Shown one piece after another: positions 61,556 through 64,000 of a DNA stretch of 64,000 bases (the first letter of the stretch is position 1; every line of letters starts with the position of its first letter). A program made the translations under genes and the position numbers. Source of the DNA: Pedobacter kyungheensis. GTDB taxonomy: Bacteria > Bacteroidota > Bacteroidia > Sphingobacteriales > Sphingobacteriaceae. The DNA lies in NCBI RefSeq assembly GCF_000812965.1, contig NZ_JSYN01000021.1:22142-86141 (forward strand), written 5' to 3'. The notes beneath the pieces are model-generated. The model saw only the letters and a list, made by a program, of their open reading frames with translations. It was not told the origin of the DNA and ran no database searches.

Positions 61556-62634
61556 AATTGAAGAGTTAAGGTAAGTTCATAAAAATCTCCGGGGTCATCG
61601 ATTTTCAGCTGGTAGCCACTTCTATAAAATGCATCCAGGCGCAGCCGGATGTTTTGTAGGCCCACTGCTTTCCGTATGCGGGGATGTTCGTTCTTTGATT
61701 TTTTTAGGTTCCGGCTGTAAAAAGTTAATAATCCGTTTTCATCTACCGTCAATTTCAGGACGGCTGTGGAATCCGCTTGTGTTAGGTCTCCATGCTTGAA
61801 CACATTTTCTGTCAGCGTAAGCAGGATGAGGGGGATTATTTTATTGCTCTTAAAATCACCATCCCTCTGCAGATTAAGATGTAAGGGGTCTTTGAATCGG
61901 TAGCGGTTGATCGCGACGAGATTATCGATCTGTTCGACTTCCCTATCCAATTTGATCTTTCCATCTGGATCTGCTTCTTCCAGGCTGAAACGCATGACCT
62001 CGGATAATAGCCAAATGCATTGTGCGGCATCATTGGAATATTTTTGGGTGCTATTGTAGACGAAATTCAGTGCGTTAAAGAGCATATGGGGGTTAATCTG
62101 TTGTTGCAGATAGGCATTGCGTGATTTGGTAAGCTGGGTTTCTAGCTCTGCTTTTTCTTTTTCAATAATTAACTCTCGCTTTTCAGCTTCTAGGGTCTGT
62201 CTTTTAAAGAATGCAATGTGACCGGCCGACCAATAAAACAGCCCTAGAATTGTGAAGAGTAGGACCCTCATTATATTCCGTTGGAAGAAATTCTCCACAT
62301 ATATGGTTGTAATCGGTGGTCTAGCTGGCGAACTACTAAGCAAATAATCCGCGCCAGATTTAATTATAAGGTATAAGCCGAGCAATAAGAGATACCCTGC
62401 CATACCTTTGAGATATCGATGTTTCCGTACTTTGAACGTATAGCTCAACAGTGCTGCAAATACGTAAAAAAAAGAAATATTAATAGAGTAAAAAAATAAG
62501 TAGACGTACAGTTTTTCCAGTTTGCCGTAGGCGATATACACCATTGTCAATTCATAGGTGATAAAAAATGCCCAGCAGATAATGTGTATCAGAAAAGTTT
62601 TTTTGAAAGATTTTGTTACGGCTAGTTTTAACAT
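61552..62634 (-). CDS. Sensor histidine kinase of the LytS/His_kinase type
   Basis: A 360-residue kinase with about four N-terminal membrane segments, a coiled-coil linker (KRELIIEKEKAELETQLTKS), the phosphoacceptor His in QINPHMLFNALNFVYN and the ATP-binding N box PLILLTLTENVFKHG. The start is probably ATG 62634 (MLKLAVTKSF), not the upstream ATG 62676. It is coupled to the LytTR regulator and divergent from the peptide gene, only about 105 bases away, so the control region lies between them. Confidence 0.92.
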   Translation of the reverse strand: MLKLAVTKSFKKTFLIHIICWAFFITYELTMVYIAYGKLEKLYVYLFFYSINISFFYVFAALLSYTFKVRKHRYLKGMAGYLLLLGLYLIIKSGADYLLSSSPARPPITTIYVENFFQRNIMRVLLFTILGLFYWSAGHIAFFKRQTLEAEKRELIIEKEKAELETQLTKSRNAYLQQQINPHMLFNALNFVYNSTQKYSNDAAQCIWLLSEVMRFSLEEADPDGKIKLDREVEQIDNLVAINRYRFKDPLHLNLQRDGDFKSNKIIPLILLTLTENVFKHGDLTQADSTAVLKLTVDENGLLTFYSRNLKKSKNEHPRIRKAVGLQNIRLRLDAFYRSGYQLKIDDPGDFYELTLTLQL

Positions 62635-62738
62635 ATTCTGTGCGAGGATCGCTATTTTAATTCCAAAACACTCCAAATCTGTAATAAAGATTTTTGAAGG
62701 TTCATAAAGTCTTAATTTACCATAAAAAATATAAAATC

Positions 62739-62882
62739 ATGAAAAATTTACTTAAACTTCCAAAGAAAAAAATGATCTCAGTGAGCAACTTTAAACCAAC
62801 AGAACGTAGGTTCAAAAAAAAAGATACTGATACTGATATGACCAGTATTACTACAAGTATCACCAGTACCCATTTGTTATAG
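62739..62882 (+). CDS. Putative cysteine-free LanB substrate peptide (lanthipeptide-type precursor)
   Basis: A 47-residue peptide with a basic leader-like start (MKNLLKLPKKKMISVSNFKP) and a Ser/Thr-rich tail (TDTDMTSITTSITSTHLL): ten Ser/Thr in the last 18 residues and no Cys anywhere. The start is ATG 62739 with an AT-rich upstream; a longer frame from 62694 lacks support. Position beside LanB and its two-component system suggests it is the substrate. With no Cys it could be dehydrated to Dha/Dhb but not closed into lanthionine rings. It has no clear F-N-L-D leader box or GG cleavage site, so this is inference. Confidence 0.6.
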   Translation: MKNLLKLPKKKMISVSNFKPTERRFKKKDTDTDMTSITTSITSTHLL

Positions 62883-62903
62883 AATAGTTGTGACGGCGTT
62901 GGA

Positions 62904-64000
62904 ATGATTAGCATGATGCTTAAAGATGAACTGCACAGTATTGAAGAACTGTTATGCGCTAGGGAAACTGCAATCACTTTTATTGGCGAAGAACCAGTTT
63001 TTCAATCAAAATCTGAGCAACTTTTTGAGGCATGGAAAATGACTGCATTTTCAGAGATCTCCGATCAAAGTTTAAGGCGTTATTTCTATTATCAGCTGGA
63101 GGGTATCCTGAAACTTTCGGATACCCTCTTTAGCATGTCGGGTATCGATATTCCTGGAAAGCAACTGAGACCTTTACTACCTCTTCTTGATCATTTAAAG
63201 CGATATTTTCCTAATTATTTCAACCAGGACGCTATTGCGCCTATAGCCTTTCATCAACGCTCAGTTGAACAATGGAGGGCAGATGTTCAGTCGCTGAAAA
63301 GCAAAATTAAAGAAGCAGAAATAAGCGCTGAGATAAAAAAATCGGCTTGCAAATGGGTGGAGGAACTGGCTATGATTAATTACACCAGGCGATATACCTT
63401 TCGGGAAATAGCCTATTCTAAGTATATTATTGAGCAAATGCTTTTGATTGATATCTCTTCAGATAACGCTGAAGACAATCTCATCTCTTTTCTTTCCAGC
63501 GCTAATTTTAACCACCTTGCTTTTTTAGTTTACAGACAAAATAAAATCCATCAGGAATTGAAATCTTTCGTTTCTCTTGAGGATAAAATCAACTATCTAG
63601 CCACTCGAAAGGCTATTGTTTCAGCTTCTCCTGAGGTGGAAAATTTAGCTTATAATATATCATGGCCATCGATTAAAACAATGTTTGGAGAGTGGCTCAA
63701 AGAAGAAATCCTGCTGTTAGAGAATTGTTCAAATAAACACCTTCAGTTAGCTGTTCCCAGACTACCATTAGAATTGTCAGTTGCTCACCTGTCTTGCCTG
63801 ATTCGGTTACTCTACGAAGAAAGTGTTTTTGCCACACAAAACCTTCAGTCTATTTTTAAATGTTTTGCCAGCTATTTTCAAAGCAAAAGACAGGCTGTAA
63901 TTTCTCCGGGAAGCCTGAGCAAAGAATTCTACAGTATTGATCAGCATACTGCCGCGCGTGTGCGGGATTTGTTACAGCGCATGATCCAGCGGATCAACCG
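62904..64000 (+). CDS. Unrecognised protein, 3' truncated by window edge (possibly RteC-like)
   Basis: An open frame of at least 365 codons from ATG 62904 (alternative ATGs at 62913 and 62916) that runs off the window. It is helical, with no membrane segment. The end of the visible part (RLLYEESVFATQNLQSIFKCFASYF; TAARVRDLLQRMIQRINR) faintly resembles the C-terminal region of RteC, a regulator of CTnDOT-type excision, but the match is too weak to name it. It lies 21 bases after the peptide gene, so it may be co-transcribed with it. Confidence 0.55.
   Translation, partial: MISMMLKDELHSIEELLCARETAITFIGEEPVFQSKSEQLFEAWKMTAFSEISDQSLRRYFYYQLEGILKLSDTLFSMSGIDIPGKQLRPLLPLLDHLKRYFPNYFNQDAIAPIAFHQRSVEQWRADVQSLKSKIKEAEISAEIKKSACKWVEELAMINYTRRYTFREIAYSKYIIEQMLLIDISSDNAEDNLISFLSSANFNHLAFLVYRQNKIHQELKSFVSLEDKINYLATRKAIVSASPEVENLAYNISWPSIKTMFGEWLKEEILLLENCSNKHLQLAVPRLPLELSVAHLSCLIRLLYEESVFATQNLQSIFKCFASYFQSKRQAVISPGSLSKEFYSIDQHTAARVRDLLQRMIQRIN

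Overview
The window looks like the accessory genome of a Sphingobacteriaceae member of the Bacteroidota, probably Pedobacter-like. This rests on a Bacteroidetes-type conjugation operon (TraE to TraM order), a SusC/SusD pair, a Bacteroidetes histone-H1-like (Hc1) small protein, weak Shine-Dalgarno sites and moderate G+C. No genus-specific marker is present, so the genus is an inference.

Layout. (1) 1-3623: end of a membrane glycosyltransferase, an acyltransferase and an exported thioredoxin-like protein. (2) 4378-15525: a one-strand conjugation operon with TraE, F, G, a TraH-position lipoprotein, three TraI-type coiled-coil proteins, J, K, L and M, ending with an ICE-type protein and Hc1. It stops before TraN-TraQ and has no relaxase or coupling protein. 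Two structured intergenic RNAs lie inside it. (3) 15605-19751: an AbiE-type toxin/antitoxin pair with a third HNH-like gene, a divergent extra AbiEi-like gene, and a shared control region full of repeats. (4) 19754-30172: an imuA-imuB-dnaE2 mutasome, a solitary AAA_13 ATPase, an SRAP protein and conserved unknowns. (5) 30380-35832: a HEPN protein overlapping a tRNA-like gene with an interrupted anticodon loop, a possible nuclease, and a compact ICE-type operon with a J-domain protein and one gene broken by an early stop. (6) 35962-37297: an IS110-family element preceded by a paired stem-loop RNA that is a bridge-RNA candidate; it abuts an arsenic operon (37273-39849). (7) 39951-49730: a dense defence-like island: a PIN nuclease plus a 983-residue partner, an HNH + RusA + ADP-ribosyltransferase-fold cassette, AbiV, two membrane proteins and a Schlafen AlbA_2 protein. 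A decayed serine recombinase follows at about 50290-50735. (8) 51230-62882: a lanthipeptide-type locus with TlpA, SusC, SusD, a small secreted DUF6520-like protein, a MauE/DoxX-like membrane protein, a full-length LanB dehydratase, a LytTR regulator and its histidine kinase, and a 47-residue Ser/Thr-rich, cysteine-free peptide that is the likely precursor. (9) 62904-64000: an unrecognised gene running off the window.

Working together. The island combines transfer remnants, mutagenic repair and many candidate anti-phage modules, as expected of an integrated mobile element. The most interesting system is the LanB locus: its only visible substrate candidate can be dehydrated but cannot form lanthionine rings, and no LanC, leader protease or ABC exporter is visible. 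Other notable items are the interrupted tRNA beside a HEPN protein, the IS110 bridge-RNA candidate and the PIN/983-residue pair. All family assignments are from reading motifs by eye; no database search was possible.
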